From positions 1,741,001 through 1,805,000 of the forward strand of contig NZ_LR134375.1 in the NCBI RefSeq assembly GCF_900637515.1: a stretch of DNA of 64,000 nt, given 5' to 3'. The translations under genes and the position numbers were made by a program. The notes under the pieces were generated by a model. That model did not search any database and had not been told where the DNA came from. It saw only the letters and a list, made by a program, of their open reading frames with translations. Origin of the DNA: Veillonella dispar. Lineage in GTDB: Bacteria; Bacillota; Negativicutes; Veillonellales; Veillonellaceae. This document shows, piece after piece, positions 7,865-16,581 of this stretch. Position 1 is the stretch's first letter, and every line of letters starts with the position of its first letter.

Positions 7865-7950
7865 TTTTTTGGGACGTAAGTTTATGATATAATATAACTA
7901 ATTACTCTTAGGGGCGTAGTCCGCCCAAACGGATCCAAAAAGAGTTAGTG
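7865..7950 (+). promoter_or_regulatory. Promoter and structured 5' leader of the DUF3829 gene
   Basis: A TATAAT box lies at 7888-7893, with a T-run 17 bases upstream (7865-7870) as a weak -35. The transcribed leader holds GGGCG/CGCCC (a 5-bp stem around TAGTC, near 7912-7926), a GGATCC self-pairing site, and outer arms ACTAATTACTCTT and AAGAGTTAGT that can close the structure with a three-base bulge. A Shine-Dalgarno AAGGAG follows at about 7958. It matches no riboswitch class I recognise. Confidence 0.45.
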
Positions 7951-7972
7951 TATTTTCAAGGAGCGTGCGCAG

Positions 7973-8908
7973 TTGAAAAAGGGGTACATCAAGTTAATAG
8001 CAGCCGTTATACTTGGCATCGCTATTATCGGTGGTGGGATCTACGGGGTGTATACACTCTTGTCATCCAATACAACGACAATTTTATATCGATCAACCGT
8101 TGACGACAAGATCAACGCTATCCGACCTTATATCGTCGCATTAGACTCATATAACGCGTACAGTGTAGCCTATGCAAATCAATTACAACCAACTCTTGAA
8201 GAGTTACGTAATGGGTCCCATAACACGACGATTACATTACCTAAATACAAAGATCTTAAAACAGCATTAGAGGCTGCAAAGCAAGATAGCCCTACTCCAT
8301 ACGAAGATGTAAACCAATCAACTAATGATGTATTAGCAGTGCTAGATCAATTGATTCCTGTTGCGGATCAATTGCAAGCCTACTATGTAGAACGTCGTTT
8401 TGAAAAAGATAATTTCAAAGGTAGCGATGAGTTAGCGGCACAGTATGTACCTCTAGCTGAACAATTCTACGCTACATACAATGCTTTAGATTTAGCCTTA
8501 GATAATCGTAATAATGAGCTCTATACAGAACGCATGACTGAATATCAAGGTGAAAAACGTGAAAATGCAGTTAACTTCATCGAGTTAAATCTCATGACTG
8601 CCCAAACAATCGATCTTATCGATCCAGATGGAAATACGGATACCCAAAAGGTTGAAGCAAACTTGCAACAAATCACGCAACGCATCAACAAATTACAACC
8701 TGGTACAACATCAGAAACGCAAAACGCAGTTCGCGAGTATCAAGATTCTGTAAAAGAGTTTGTCGCAGAGGCTCGCAACTATATCATCATCAATTCTTCC
8801 TACGGCGAAGCATATACACAACTATTTATTAAATATAACAAAATGGTTGGCAAAGCAAATGTCGTGAATATGGCAGAGCTTGATGCAACAGATCAAAAGA
8901 AAAAATAA
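7973..8908 (+). CDS. DUF3829-family (YiiG-like) membrane-anchored protein
   Basis: This 311-residue protein starts with a basic end and one hydrophobic segment (residues 6-29, rich in I/A/G), likely an uncleaved anchor or signal. The rest is helical, with features of DUF3829: DKINAIRPYIVALDSYN near residue 45, then YYVERRFEKDNFKG (around 138-151), the family's central motif, and a C-terminal helix. The biochemical role of the family is unknown. The start is TTG at 7973, supported by AAGGAG ten bases upstream. It is monocistronic, with a structured leader before it and a strong terminator after it. Confidence 0.75.
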   Translation: MKKGYIKLIAAVILGIAIIGGGIYGVYTLLSSNTTTILYRSTVDDKINAIRPYIVALDSYNAYSVAYANQLQPTLEELRNGSHNTTITLPKYKDLKTALEAAKQDSPTPYEDVNQSTNDVLAVLDQLIPVADQLQAYYVERRFEKDNFKGSDELAAQYVPLAEQFYATYNALDLALDNRNNELYTERMTEYQGEKRENAVNFIELNLMTAQTIDLIDPDGNTDTQKVEANLQQITQRINKLQPGTTSETQNAVREYQDSVKEFVAEARNYIIINSSYGEAYTQLFIKYNKMVGKANVVNMAELDATDQKKK

Positions 8909-8917
8909 CTAACTACA

Positions 8918-8949
8918 AAAAGAGGACTAGCCGTGGCTAGTCCTCTTTT
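8918..8949. terminator. Bidirectional intrinsic terminator
   Basis: A perfect 15-bp stem, AAAAGAGGACTAGCC (8918-8932) with 8935-8949, has a two-base spacer (GT) between the arms and A and T tracts at either end. It serves the DUF3829 gene from the left and the decayed binding-protein gene from the right. Confidence 0.85.
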
Positions 8950-9014
8950 GCTATGTCGACAACTACGTTAAATTATATTAACAAGTTTCATTACTATAGG
9001 TTTATATAATAAAA

Positions 9015-10443
9015 TTATTTCCGTTTTAAGTCTTTTGTAATGATATAGTATTCAGATGGAGATATCTTAATACCATCGATATTGTTATTCCCTACAATAT
9101 TAATCTTAGGATATCCAAGGAAGAGTGCTATCGAATCATCTAGCATCAATTGTTGTGCATTGATCACCGCATTACGACGAACCACTGGATCATTAGCGCT
9201 TTCACCAAGAGCCAACAATTCATCGAAACGTGGATTAGAGAATCCAGAACCATTTGCCTCAGCACCGGTCCCCCAGTATTGTTTCAAGAACCATACAGGT
9301 TGGCCAGTATTAGCAGTAACTACACTAGAGATGAGCATATCGTAATCCCCAGATTGCGCCAATGTATCAATCACAGCATAGTCTATGATTTTAATTTGTA
9401 AATCTACACCGATTTTTTTGTAGTCCGCTTGTAATGCCTCTGCATATAATGGCAATTCAGGACGAGATGTATAGGCATAGAAATCAAGCACTAGGTTTTC
9501 ACCATCTTTATCTACAATCCCATCACCATTTGTATCAATATAACCTTCACGTTTAAGTAATTCTTTAGCACGTTCAACATTATATTTATTAGGATCCCGC
9601 AATTGATTGAATCCATAATCAATGGACGGTGGCAATGGAGCCTTACCGGCAATAAAGGTATCCTTCATAAGCTTCTTTGCATAGGACTCACGATTCGCTC
9701 CGGCAATGAGGGCCGCTCAAAGATTAGCATTCTTAAGCTTGCCTTTTTGGCTCATCCGAACGAATACATCACGTAAAGATGATTCTTCATAAATAGTAAA
9801 TTTCTTATCGTTTTGGAAGATACCATATTCGCCAGGTCCAATGCTAACGGCCATATCTACATCACCCGCTTGCAATGCCATAGCTCGTGTATTGGCATCG
9901 TTAATAGATGGAATTTCAACCTTAGCAAAGCCTGGCTTGCCATCCCAATAGTTATCATTCCGTGCTAGCTCAGCACGCTCTTTTGTAAATGATGTCACTA
10001 CATAAGGACCAGTACCAATAGGACCTTCCTTCGCAATATCACGACCATTTGCCTCAGCAGTTACATCCATAACAAGGAACAATGGATCCCCCAACAAGTT
10101 TGGCAAATTATAATAAGGCTTATCGGTCTTAATTGTGAGCTCTTGACCATTAGCCGTCATTTCAGTGTAATTAAAGAATGTTTTTGCCCGTTTACTCTTC
10201 ACAAAGGTTCGTTCCAAAGATGCCTTTACGGCCTCAGCAGTAAGGGCATTACCGTTAGAGAACTTAACCTTATCGTTGATGGTGAAAGTCCAAGTCAGCT
10301 TATCATCACTTTGTTTCCAAGAGGATGCTAACCAGGGTTTAGCATTCATGTGATCATCAAATTTTATTAGTGTTTCCCCTACACCATATCGTACAACGGC
10401 CCAGCATCATACCAATCAGTAACGCCTTACGTAATCCCTTCAT
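9015..10443 (-). pseudogene. Decayed solute-binding protein of the peptide/nickel family
   Basis: This is a degraded second copy of the binding protein at 12386-13954. From 10349 leftward the protein reads MNAKPWLASSWKQSDDKLTW and so on, closely parallel to the intact gene. A TGA at 9717-9719 interrupts it where the intact copy has KVRAA, and the frame then continues correctly to 9015. At the 5' end the signal start MKGLRKALLIGMML (ATG at 10441-10443) jumps in the wrong frame to VVRYGVGETL, so about 45 codons including the lipobox are deleted. Three lesions make function very unlikely. A reassembled C-terminal fragment from an internal start would lack export signals. Confidence 0.88.
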
Positions 10444-10630
10444 TCACACACCTAACCTTTCTCTATATGTATATGTATATCATTTCATATGAGTATATTT
10501 AATTATACCCATAGGGGTATATTGCTTAGTCAACTATACTATATATTTAGTGTTAACACAATCATTTTTGAGAAAATTTTCGATATATTTATATATGTGA
10601 GCAAATCTGTATAGATACGTAACATACAAA

Positions 10631-10662
10631 AATAGCAGTTAGCGCTAAAGCTAACTGCTATT
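10631..10662 (-). terminator. Intrinsic terminator of the ABC transporter operon
   Basis: AATAGCAGTTAGC (10631-10643) pairs with 10650-10662; on the minus strand it is followed by TTTTTGTATG. It lies about 105 bases past the last ATPase gene. The rest of the gap 10444-10767 is AT-rich; a weak 6-bp hairpin with arms CCTACT and AGTAGG is visible near 10682-10709. The decayed binding-protein gene would have needed its own promoter, near 10450-10600, where no clear -35/-10 pair stands out. Confidence 0.8.
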
Positions 10663-10767
10663 ATATATGTACCTACTGGATTTTACCCATATTAGTAGGG
10701 CAAATCCTCTGGTTGAATACACTAGGCGATTGCTACAATGAGAGGTCTGATAAGTTGTATTAAAGTC

Positions 10768-11583
10768 CTATGCTTCTACAGCCGCTTCTTCTAAAGTAAG
10801 TGGCTTATGATCTTTGCCAATTTCAAAGATAGAGCTCAATAGAACCTTTGTATAAGGATGTTTTGCATCTGCTAAATGGAATGCATCTAGCTCTTCAACG
10901 ACAGCACCTTTATGCATAACAACTACCTTATGACACATCGTGCGAATGAACGCAATGTCATGAGCAATGAATAGGTATGTTAAGTTTTTCTTTTTTTGTA
11001 AACGCGCTAGTAAATAGGCGATGGAGTCTTGTACAGACACGTCTAGAGCACTTGTTGCCTCATCTAGAACAAGAATTTCTGGTTCAAGTACAATGGCACG
11101 AGCAATGGCCACACGTTGACGTTGACCACCAGACATTTCATGAGGATAACGATGCATGAACTCGCGAGGTAGGTCTACCATTTCAAGATAGTCACCTGCG
11201 ATTTGTTCTTCTTTTCCTTTTTCAAGAAGCCCAAAATTGTATAACGGTTCAAGGATAATATCCTTTACCTTCATACGAGGATTGAAGGCTGCAGATGGAT
11301 CTTGGAATACCATTTGAATTTTCTTGCGGTATTCTCTCGTTTGCTCAGAGTTCATATGTTGAATCTCTACACCATCTACATAAATCTCGCCTTCCGTAAT
11401 AGGCAGCATCTTCATAATCATACGAACCAAAGTCGTTTTACCAGAGCCAGATTCCCCTACAATCCCAAGGGACTCGCCTTTTTCTAAGGTGATATTAATA
11501 CTCTTACACGCTTCGAGCTCACCACCAGTAGGAAGTGGGAATCGTTTACATACATTTTTTAATTCTACAGCGTAGTTAGTCAA
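10768..11583 (-). CDS. ABC transporter ATPase, OppF/DppF/NikE type
   Basis: This 271-residue ATPase has Walker A GESGSGKTT (around residue 45), a Q-loop in MVFQDPSAAFNPRMKV, signature MSGGQRQRVAIARA, Walker B LVLDEATSALD and the H-loop HDIAFI. It energises import by the membrane permeases of the same operon. The start is TTG at 11583, overlapping the stop of the preceding ATPase (ATTGACTAA) with GGAAGGAGG upstream; the longer open frame is unlikely. It ends without the extra C-terminal oligopeptide motif region being long, so substrate cannot be read from it. It is last gene of the riboswitch-controlled operon. Confidence 0.9.
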   Translation of the reverse strand: MTNYAVELKNVCKRFPLPTGGELEACKSINITLEKGESLGIVGESGSGKTTLVRMIMKMLPITEGEIYVDGVEIQHMNSEQTREYRKKIQMVFQDPSAAFNPRMKVKDIILEPLYNFGLLEKGKEEQIAGDYLEMVDLPREFMHRYPHEMSGGQRQRVAIARAIVLEPEILVLDEATSALDVSVQDSIAYLLARLQKKKNLTYLFIAHDIAFIRTMCHKVVVMHKGAVVEELDAFHLADAKHPYTKVLLSSIFEIGKDHKPLTLEEAAVEA

Positions 11584-12373
11584 TGTAACGACCTCCTTCC
11601 AATGTTGGTACAGCATCTTTTAATTGCTTCGTATATTCATTAGATGGGTTTTCCAAAATGTCTTGCGGTGTGCCAGCATCAACAACACGACCCTTTTTCA
11701 TAACAATGATATAGTCGGACATATAGGCCGCTACACCAAGGTTATGCGTAACCATTACGATAGCAGAATTATGCTCTTTAGCAAGTTCTAGCATTTGCAT
11801 AACAACTTGTGATTGTGTTGTTACATCTAAAGCAGATGTAGGTTCATCACCAATTAATAACGCAGGATCCAGCGCTAATGCCATAGCAATGCCCACACGT
11901 TGGCGTTGACCGCCGGATAACTCATGTGGATAACGGCGCAATATATCTGCCCCATTAGGGAGAGAAACAGATTCTAATAACTCAATTGCTCGTCGATCAC
12001 ATTCATCATTGGTAATTTCTATATGAGATTTAAATAATTCTCTAAACTGTTTACCAATGCGAACTATTGGGTCTAAAGCACTACCACTATCTTGGAAAAT
12101 CATGGCCATGTCTTTACCACGTATAGCTCTCCATTCAGACTTAGATAGGGTGCGAAGGTCTTGACCATTAAAGAGCATTGTACCATCTGTGACCTCACCA
12201 CCTATAGGCAATAAACCCATGAGGGCCCGGATCACGGTAGTTTTACCGGATCCAGATTCCCCTACAATGGTCAATACCTTACCGCGTTCCAAGGTAAAGT
12301 TTACATCCATAACAGCAGGCACACCTTGGTACGCGATGTTAAGGTTCTCTACAGTTAGTATGTTTTCTGCCAT
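11576..12373 (-). CDS. ABC transporter ATPase, OppD/DppD/NikD type
   Basis: This 265-residue ATPase has Walker A GESGSGKTT (about 36-44), Q-loop AMIFQDSGSALDPI, signature LSGGQRQRVGIAMA, Walker B LLIGDEPTSALD and H-loop THNLGV. The Leu-Ile-Gly-Asp-Glu-Pro form of Walker B is typical of the D subunit in peptide/nickel importers. It should form a heterodimer with the neighbouring ATPase. At about 265 residues it is shorter than OppD (about 330) and close to NikD (about 254), which slightly favours a metal-type importer. It starts 12 bases after the binding protein, with AGGAGC before the ATG. Confidence 0.9.
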   Translation of the reverse strand: MAENILTVENLNIAYQGVPAVMDVNFTLERGKVLTIVGESGSGKTTVIRALMGLLPIGGEVTDGTMLFNGQDLRTLSKSEWRAIRGKDMAMIFQDSGSALDPIVRIGKQFRELFKSHIEITNDECDRRAIELLESVSLPNGADILRRYPHELSGGQRQRVGIAMALALDPALLIGDEPTSALDVTTQSQVVMQMLELAKEHNSAIVMVTHNLGVAAYMSDYIIVMKKGRVVDAGTPQDILENPSNEYTKQLKDAVPTLEGGRYID

Positions 12374-12385
12374 TATAGCTCCTTA

Positions 12386-13954
12386 TTATTTTGTAATTTT
12401 ATTAGTAATCCAGTAGTAGTCACTTGGGTACATGACAGCACCTTTCAAGTAAGAACCAGTAACGATATTAGTTTTAGGGTAACCTAAGAACAATGCAGCA
12501 CCATCATTCATCAATAATTGTTGAATTTGAATTGCATAGTCACGACGTTTTGCAGGATCAAATTCAGTTTCAGCAGCATCTAACAATTGGTCAACTTGTG
12601 GATTGGAGTAACCAGAACCGTTTTGAGGGTTGGAACCATCCACATTAGTATGCCAGTAGTTAGCTAAGAACCAGATTGGATCGCCTGTATTAGCAGTTAC
12701 GATGTTGGAGATAAGCATATCATAGTCGCCATCTTGACCCATTTTATCAATCAAGTTATAGTCAACTGTTTTGATTTTCATGTCGATACCCACTTTTTTA
12801 AGGTCTGCTTGAACAGCTTCTGCATAAAGTGGTAATTCTGCACGAGAATTATATACTACGAAGTCAAATGTTAATGGTTTGCCATCTTTATCAAGGATGC
12901 CGTCCCCATCAGTATCTTTCCAACCATCTTCTGCTAATAATTGTTTAGAACGTTCAGGGTTATACGCATTAGGATCTTTCAAATCTTTGAAGCCATAGTC
13001 CATGGATGGTGGAATTGGTGCGGAACCAGGAATGAATGTACCTTTTAACAATACATCAGCATAGTTTTTACGGTCTGTTGCGGAAATAACTGCAGCACGT
13101 ACTTTGTCATCACCAAGAACACCTTTTTGGTTGATACGAGCCAATACTACGCGAAGAGATGCGATTTCATCAACCTTGAACTTATCGTTATTTTGGAATA
13201 AGCCCATTTCACCAGCACCGATATTAACAGCCATATCTACGTCGCCAGATTGTAAGCTCATAGCGCGAGTATTAGGGTCATCGATGGAAGGAATTTCTAC
13301 AGTTTTAAATGGTACTGTACCATCCCAATAGTTTTCGTTAGCAGCCATCTCAGCACGATCTTTTGTGAAAGATTTAACTACGTATGGACCTGTACCGATA
13401 GGACCTTCCTTGGCAAAGTTACGACCATCTTTTTCAGATTGAACGTCAACGATTAGGAACAACGGATCCGCTAAAAGGCCAGGCATATTAGGATATTCTT
13501 TTGTTGTATGAATAACTAATTGTTGACCATTAGCTTCCATAGAGTCATATTCGAAAAATGTTTTTGCACGATTGGATTTTTCAAAAGCCCGTTCGATAGA
13601 TGCTTTAACTGCTGCAGCATCAACTTTTTTACCATTAGAGAATTTCACCTTATCATTGATTGTGAAAGTCCACGTTTTATGGTCTGGGGATACTTCCCAT
13701 TTAGATGCAATCCATGGTTGAGGTTTCATATGTTCGTCAAACTTAGCCAATGTTTCGCCTACACCATAGCGCATAACAACCCATGCGAAGAAGTTTTCTG
13801 TAGGTTCTAATGTGGATGCGAAGTTAGTTACACCAACTTTTAAAACATCCTTATTAGCAGCACCATTATTATCAGAGCCGCAACCAGCAATGAAGGAACC
13901 CATCATTACAATGCTAAGACCTGCTAAGAGGGCTTTTTTCCAAGATTTTTTCAT
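12386..13954 (-). CDS. Lipoprotein solute-binding protein, peptide/nickel family (SBP_bac_5)
   Basis: This 522-residue exported lipoprotein has a signal peptide with lipobox FIAGC (Cys25), then the family-5 fold: the WTFTINDKVKFSNGKKVDA stretch, GPIGTGPYVVKSF, and the C-terminal DYDMLISNIVTANTGDP. It captures the substrate outside the membrane and delivers it to the two permeases. The family binds peptides, nickel complexes or metallophores. The cobalamin riboswitch ahead of the operon suggests a cobalt- or B12-related ligand; this is inference. The start at 13954 has AAGGAG 7 bases upstream. The decayed copy at 9015-10443 is its paralogue. 149 bases separate it from the permease gene. Confidence 0.9.
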   Translation of the reverse strand: MKKSWKKALLAGLSIVMMGSFIAGCGSDNNGAANKDVLKVGVTNFASTLEPTENFFAWVVMRYGVGETLAKFDEHMKPQPWIASKWEVSPDHKTWTFTINDKVKFSNGKKVDAAAVKASIERAFEKSNRAKTFFEYDSMEANGQQLVIHTTKEYPNMPGLLADPLFLIVDVQSEKDGRNFAKEGPIGTGPYVVKSFTKDRAEMAANENYWDGTVPFKTVEIPSIDDPNTRAMSLQSGDVDMAVNIGAGEMGLFQNNDKFKVDEIASLRVVLARINQKGVLGDDKVRAAVISATDRKNYADVLLKGTFIPGSAPIPPSMDYGFKDLKDPNAYNPERSKQLLAEDGWKDTDGDGILDKDGKPLTFDFVVYNSRAELPLYAEAVQADLKKVGIDMKIKTVDYNLIDKMGQDGDYDMLISNIVTANTGDPIWFLANYWHTNVDGSNPQNGSGYSNPQVDQLLDAAETEFDPAKRRDYAIQIQQLLMNDGAALFLGYPKTNIVTGSYLKGAVMYPSDYYWITNKITK

Positions 13955-14103
13955 GTAAAATCTCCTTGTACCATTACATATAAACATAAAACATACACAT
14001 CATGACCACTACAATCTACAATAGTCATAATGGAAAAACCTTATTACCGCCTATTTATATAACAACTTTCACAACACAACCTATAAATAAGCATCACACG
14101 TAA

Positions 14104-14925
14104 CTAACCTTGGTTCTTAGGATCCACTACGTCCCGTAAGGAATCAGACCAAAGGTTAAAGATAGCAACTACGATAAGGATGGACATACCAGGGAATGCC
14201 ATCAGCCATGGACTGGTTTGTAAATATTGACGACCTTCGTTAAGCATAAGGCCCCATTCTGGTGTTGGTGGTTGAGCACCAAATCCAAGGAAGGAAAGAC
14301 CTGCTACTTCAATCATGATAGCCCCAATATCAAGTGCCCCTGTTGTAACAACAAGAGGAAGGATATTGGGAATGATATGACGTCTTAGAATAGTCGTTGT
14401 AGAGGCCCCCATCATGACAGCCGCCGTTACATACTCTTCACCGCGAACTTTCAACGTCATAGACCGTACAAGACGAGCATATTTTGCCCAACCAACTACA
14501 GATAGCGCTATAATCGTATTCACAATGCTACCACCCAAAATACCAGCAATAGCAATGGCTAACACAACGCCTGGGAAGGATAACATAATATCTGCAAGAC
14601 GCATGAGGACCATTTCGATTTTACCACCGAAATAACCAGCTACGGCACCGATAATAGTACCAATGCTTACCATGATAACAACAATACTGACACCCATAAA
14701 CAAGGATAACTGTGTACCATAAATGATGCGAGACAATACATCACGACCAAGCTTATCTGTACCAAACCAATGTTGACTACTTGGCGCTTGTAATGCTTGA
14801 CTCAGATTTGAGCTAAAAGCATCACCCGGAGCAAGCCATGGTGCAAAAATAGCAATGAGTACAACAATAATCATCAATGTACTGTAGAAAGAGAACAGTT
14901 TATGTTTTTGAATAAATTCTGCCAT
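14104..14925 (-). CDS. ABC transporter permease, OppC/DppC/NikC type
   Basis: This 273-residue membrane protein has an N-terminal helix (residues 12-32), then about five more, and the permease EAA-type loop VTAAVMMGASTTTILRRHIIPN, where the ATPase docks. The segment QHWFGTDKLGRDVLSRIIYG is the standard N-terminal signature of the C-type permease. It pairs with the B-type permease just upstream, whose stop overlaps its start by one base (TAATG), so translation is coupled. Length agrees with the family. Confidence 0.9.
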   Translation of the reverse strand: MAEFIQKHKLFSFYSTLMIIVVLIAIFAPWLAPGDAFSSNLSQALQAPSSQHWFGTDKLGRDVLSRIIYGTQLSLFMGVSIVVIMVSIGTIIGAVAGYFGGKIEMVLMRLADIMLSFPGVVLAIAIAGILGGSIVNTIIALSVVGWAKYARLVRSMTLKVRGEEYVTAAVMMGASTTTILRRHIIPNILPLVVTTGALDIGAIMIEVAGLSFLGFGAQPPTPEWGLMLNEGRQYLQTSPWLMAFPGMSILIVVAIFNLWSDSLRDVVDPKNQG

Positions 14926-15863
14926 TATGCTCTCTCCCTTTTTAATCTAGGGTCTAACAAGATATATGACGCATCAACTAATGCATTAATACACATATAT
15001 GCTAAGGCAACCCACAACACAAAACCTTCGATCAATGGATAGTCGCGCATAGTAATGGCATATACTGCCATATTCCCAAGACCAGGCCAGGAGAATACCA
15101 TTTCAATAACTGCAACACCGCCTAATAACCAACCGATGACAACGCCCAGTATAGTGATAAGTGGTAATACCGCATTAGGCAAAATATGACCGAATAAAAT
15201 TTTCATCTCACTCACACCACGAGCACGTGCGCCGATAACATAATCCTTTTGCATTTCTTCAAGAATAACGAGACGAACTTGGCGCATGTACTTGGACCCG
15301 ACTACAACAGCTAATGTAACGGCTGGTAGAATTACACCGATAGGAGTTACACGAGAAGATGCAATAGGAACAAGTCCTAATTTAAGGCCAAAGATATAAA
15401 TCAGTACAAGGCCTAACCAGAATGATGGCATAGACACGCCTACAAAGGAAGCAACGCGCAACAGATAGTCGATCCATTTGTTTCGATTTAAGGCGCTTAT
15501 AATCCCTGCCGGCAATGCATAGAGCAATGTAAATACTAATGATGTACCTGCTAACATAACTGTCCCTGGCAAAGCCTCCAACATACGATCTACAACAGGC
15601 TTTTTAGCAGAGTAACTCATCCCTAAGTCACCTTGTGCAGCATTCACAACCCAGTTTGCATATTGCACTAAGAACGGTTTATCTAACCCAAGCTGAGCTC
15701 GAGTTTCATCGATAAGCTCCTGAGACACGATAGTATCTGCCGTTTCTAGTAACATCGTAACTGGATCGCCTGGTGCTAAATAAGTGAGACAAAATGTTAA
15801 AAAAGTAATGCCAAACAGTGTAACAATGAATTGACCTAGCTGTTTAGCAAAGCGTTTGCCCAT
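14925..15863 (-). CDS. ABC transporter permease, OppB/DppB/NikB type; first gene of the operon
   Basis: This 312-residue permease begins with a membrane helix (residues 10-30), the motif FCLTYLAPGDPVTMLL, and later the EAA loop YVIGARARGVSEMKILFGHI and HILPNAVLPL. About six helices can be counted. It forms the channel with the C-type permease. A GGAGGC ribosome-binding site precedes the ATG. It is first gene of the order B, C, binding protein, D, F, and its leader carries a cobalamin riboswitch and an intrinsic terminator. Confidence 0.9.
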   Translation of the reverse strand: MGKRFAKQLGQFIVTLFGITFLTFCLTYLAPGDPVTMLLETADTIVSQELIDETRAQLGLDKPFLVQYANWVVNAAQGDLGMSYSAKKPVVDRMLEALPGTVMLAGTSLVFTLLYALPAGIISALNRNKWIDYLLRVASFVGVSMPSFWLGLVLIYIFGLKLGLVPIASSRVTPIGVILPAVTLAVVVGSKYMRQVRLVILEEMQKDYVIGARARGVSEMKILFGHILPNAVLPLITILGVVIGWLLGGVAVIEMVFSWPGLGNMAVYAITMRDYPLIEGFVLWVALAYMCINALVDASYILLDPRLKRERA

Positions 15864-15964
15864 AGGCGCCTCCTCCTATACTCTCTAAATACTACAATAA
15901 TCTAAATGAACAACTAATATGCTTATCTCTCCCGATATAGCAGAGGTGCATATAGGAAAACGAC

Positions 15965-15991
15965 AAAAAAGGTTAGTCCACCTGACTAACC
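15965..15991 (-). terminator. Riboswitch-linked intrinsic terminator
   Basis: GGTTAGTC (15971-15978) pairs with GACTAACC (15984-15991), followed on the minus strand by a run of six T (15965-15970). It lies between the cobalamin aptamer (16024-16195) and the first permease gene (start 15863), with no gene to terminate other than this leader. It is therefore the likely expression platform: B12-bound aptamer, terminator formed, operon off. Confidence 0.85.
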
Positions 15992-16023
15992 TAAATTAAG
16001 TATAGTATGTACAATACCATACA

Positions 16024-16195
16024 TTTAGAGCAGGCTTTCTGACTCATGATTCATCGCAACATTTCGGCCTTCCCAGTTTCCCAGTGACCCTATAATGAAA
16101 CCTTGCTCCTCATTACAGCTATTTGCATAGTATGGGATTTACACCCATTTTCCTCTTTTACGCTCGGTGAATACCGACACTCACTAGTTCATTCA
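16024..16195 (-). ncRNA. Cobalamin (B12) riboswitch
   Basis: On the minus strand the order of elements is GAACTAGTGAGTGTCGGTA, then GGGTGTAAATCCC, CTGTAA, GTCACTGGGAAACTGGGAAG, and GAGTCAGAAAGCCTGCTC. The last is the B12 box (family AGYCMGGAGACCKGCC, here a variant) and GTCACTGGGAA is the conserved core of cobalamin riboswitches. It precedes the ABC operon starting at 15863. In this class the ligand represses genes for B12 synthesis, or for B12 or cobalt uptake. The AT-rich stretch 16200-16540 upstream should hold the promoter; no gene is visible there. Confidence 0.92.
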
Positions 16196-16540
16196 TTTTT
16201 ATCGATTATAAATATACTATATTAATATCCTATTTACAATACATATACCCCTTATAGGTATATGTACATCGTAGATTTTCAATATAATTTTTATACTAAT
16301 AAAAATTATCGATTACTGATTAAGTCTCTATTTATGTATAAACCTATGCAAATCACTTTATATATATGATTTTTTCTGTATTAACTGTATGCAACTGTAT
16401 ATATATTAATTATTATTATAATGGTAATTTTCTCATAATTTTTTTTTTATACATGCCAAAAAACTTTTAATCACTTAATCAACTATCAATTATTTATAAT
16501 CAATAAAACCATAATTAATAAGTTTGATTAATATACCAAA

Positions 16541-16569
16541 AAGAGGCTGTTACTAAGTAACAGCCTCTT
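16541..16569 (-). terminator. Intrinsic terminator of potE
   Basis: AAGAGGCTGTTA (16541-16552) pairs with TAACAGCCTCTT (16558-16569), leaving a five-base loop, 13 bases past the potE stop. On the minus strand the stem is followed by TTTGGTATATT. Confidence 0.75.
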
Positions 16570-16581
16570 ATAAGACGAGAG

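Noticed and set aside
7896-7950. Possible tRNA or known riboswitch in the leader of the DUF3829 gene.
   Set aside because: It has no anticodon or T-loop pattern (GTTCRA) and no match to a class I recognise; kept only as a structured leader.
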